Position numbers and translations under genes: made by a program
Origin: JADKBO01 sp037968395
Lineage (GTDB): Bacteria > Bacteroidota > Bacteroidia > Chitinophagales > Saprospiraceae
DNA length: 64,000 nt
Assembly (NCBI GenBank): GCA_037968395.1
Contig: JBBKVK010000357.1
Span: 1-64,000, forward strand
Reading direction: 5' to 3'
Notes under the pieces: generated by a model
Told to the model about the DNA's origin: nothing
Seen by the model: only the letters and a program-made list of their open reading frames with translations
Databases searched by the model: none
Part shown: positions 62,805 to 64,000 of the stretch, in pieces
Position numbering within the stretch: the stretch's first letter is position 1
Layout of the letters: each line of letters opens with the position of its first letter

Positions 62805-64000
62805 CTATCCCTTCATCAAAGTATGATTGATATCCGTATTAGAAGCTTGCCATGCTGGAATTATTGACGCTACAAGCCCAATTATTAACGATGCACCAAG
62901 TAACCAAAGTTCTTCTCGTAAGAATCTCCATCCTGAGAAGCTATATCTGAAATCTTCCATTAGGTATTTTGCTGTGATTTCTATGCCTATGTGTGCTAAG
63001 ACTGTCCCGATGATCCAGCCAAGTATTGTCAATATCAATCCTTCCAAGATTACTAAGAGGAAAATCTTAGACCTGCTGCCTCCTAATACCCTCATCAAGG
63101 CTAACTCGTATTTGCGCTCTTTCATGGCTCTAAATAATGAGATGAATATGCTTATCGCTGACACAAATGCTATCAAGAAAGCGATGACTCTTATTCCTTC
63201 AGTCCCAATGCCAATCATATTCCTCAGCTTAGTAATCTCATAAGCGGGAGAGGCTGCTTGCATATTGGTATTCTCATTGATATTTCTAGGAAAACTTAGG
63301 CTTTGAAAATTAGTCTTATTCTTATACTGAACCAATATGGCTGTGATCTGCTTGTCTTGATGATTTAAGAGATCTGCTGTGCTGTTGTCATGCTGATGGT
63401 CGTGGCTTGCATGATTGTGGTCTTCATGATTATGATCATATTTACTCTCACCACTTTCGTCAGTATTACTTGTTTCTTTGGGACTTTCTTCATCGTGGTC
63501 ATGTACTGCCCATACTGTAGACGTACTCGTCAATATCAATTGGTCTATGACTGTCCCCGTCGGAGATAGTATCCCAACTACTTTAAACGACGAATGGTCG
63601 TGAGCTAAATTATCATCCTCTAACAATCCATGTGAACTCTTAAATTTATCTCCAATTTTTAATCCTGTTACATCAGCTACTTGCTTACCAATGGTCACTT
63701 CTAGATCGGATTCATACAACTTGCCTTCTCCCACTTTGGCATTGTACATTTTCATAATGTCATAAGAAGTACCTACTATTCTGTAACTTCGATAGTTATC
63801 ACCTAAAGATAATGGCACTGCCAGTTTGATCAATGGATGTTTAGGGTTTAGGAATGCTTTTGCCTCAGATATATTGATATTTCCCGTAGGGTTATCAATA
63901 TGATACATGTTACACAATATCAATTGTAGTGGACTTCCTTTAGCTCCAATGACTAAATCTATGTCTGCAAAATTAGATTCAAACTTTTCTTTCAATTGGG
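62805..64000 (-). CDS. ABC transporter permease (MacB/FtsX family), partial, with His-rich loop
   Basis: The C-terminal part of an FtsX-type permease; the frame stays open at the window edge, so the first membrane helix is missing here. The periplasmic domain begins LKEKFESNFADIDLVIGAKG. A loop at about residues 165-210 is rich in His and Asp/Glu (AVHDHDEESPK, DHNHEDHNHASHDHQHDN), suggesting zinc or other metal binding. Three membrane helices follow, with YELALMRVLGGSRSKIFLLV and IPAWQASNTDINHTLMKG typical of the family. The apparent start at 63995 is a TTG Leu codon, not the true start. The ATPase partner is probably just beyond the window. Confidence 0.88.
   Translation of the reverse strand, partial: QLKEKFESNFADIDLVIGAKGSPLQLILCNMYHIDNPTGNINISEAKAFLNPKHPLIKLAVPLSLGDNYRSYRIVGTSYDIMKMYNAKVGEGKLYESDLEVTIGKQVADVTGLKIGDKFKSSHGLLEDDNLAHDHSSFKVVGILSPTGTVIDQLILTSTSTVWAVHDHDEESPKETSNTDESGESKYDHNHEDHNHASHDHQHDNSTADLLNHQDKQITAILVQYKNKTNFQSLSFPRNINENTNMQAASPAYEITKLRNMIGIGTEGIRVIAFLIAFVSAISIFISLFRAMKERKYELALMRVLGGSRSKIFLLVILEGLILTILGWIIGTVLAHIGIEITAKYLMEDFRYSFSGWRFLREELWLLGASLIIGLVASIIPAWQASNTDINHTLMKG

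Overview
This 64 kb window comes from a Bacteroidota chromosome, most likely a marine-type, Saprospiria- or Flavobacteriia-like gliding bacterium. The evidence is an AT-rich sequence, recurrent TAnnTTTG promoter cores of the Bacteroidota type, a SusC/SusD pair, two proteins with C-terminal type IX secretion (T9SS) sorting domains, gldE-gldD next to ssb and mutY, a MurF-Alr fusion and several DUF2723/GT117-, GH144- and Y_Y_Y-type families. I see no rRNA, tRNA, CRISPR array, prophage or complete insertion sequence. Most of the window is core chromosome; the main accessory block is a polysaccharide utilisation locus (PUL).

Layout. 0-13.9 kb: di-haem cytochrome c peroxidase, a large DUF2723 membrane glycosyltransferase with rpiB, an M28 peptidase, a PepD dipeptidase, a hydrolase-OsmC fusion, an AI-2E-type permease, a DUF92 protein with a polysaccharide deacetylase, then yicC and gmk. 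14-31.5 kb: a PUL on the minus strand. Its regulator (beta-propeller, Y_Y_Y, membrane helix, LuxR-type HTH) is followed in transcription order by a 1055-residue T9SS protein with six tandem jelly-roll-like modules, SusC, SusD, two GH144-like lipoproteins, an endonuclease/exonuclease/phosphatase-fold lipoprotein and a GH3 beta-glucosidase. Two GH144 enzymes with a GH3 enzyme point to beta-1,2-glucan (sophorooligosaccharide) as substrate; this is an inference. 31.6-44.6 kb: housekeeping minus-strand operons: adk-obg-BamA-like; cysS-glutaminyl cyclase-mutY; ssb-gldE-gldD-endonuclease I-rsmA-yqeY-flippase-like.

44.6-56.3 kb: a 570-bp intergenic region with signs of a small RNA or an interspersed element, mreB, a VanX-like dipeptidase, rodA with a SPOR-domain protein, a ROK sugar kinase, an unusually short orphan methylmalonyl-CoA mutase small subunit, murF-alr, a nitrilase-family amidase and a TamA-like outer-membrane protein. 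56.3-64 kb: a two-component pair (NarL-type response regulator and giant Y_Y_Y sensor kinase), a secreted beta-roll repeat protein, a stand-alone LytTR regulator, and an ABC permease with a His-rich loop that runs off the window end.

Several genes appear to use TTG starts. Where an extended reading frame began at a TTG inside a TAnnTTTG promoter core, I moved the start to the next ATG. No residue or base counts beyond what is visible here are claimed, and no database search was possible.
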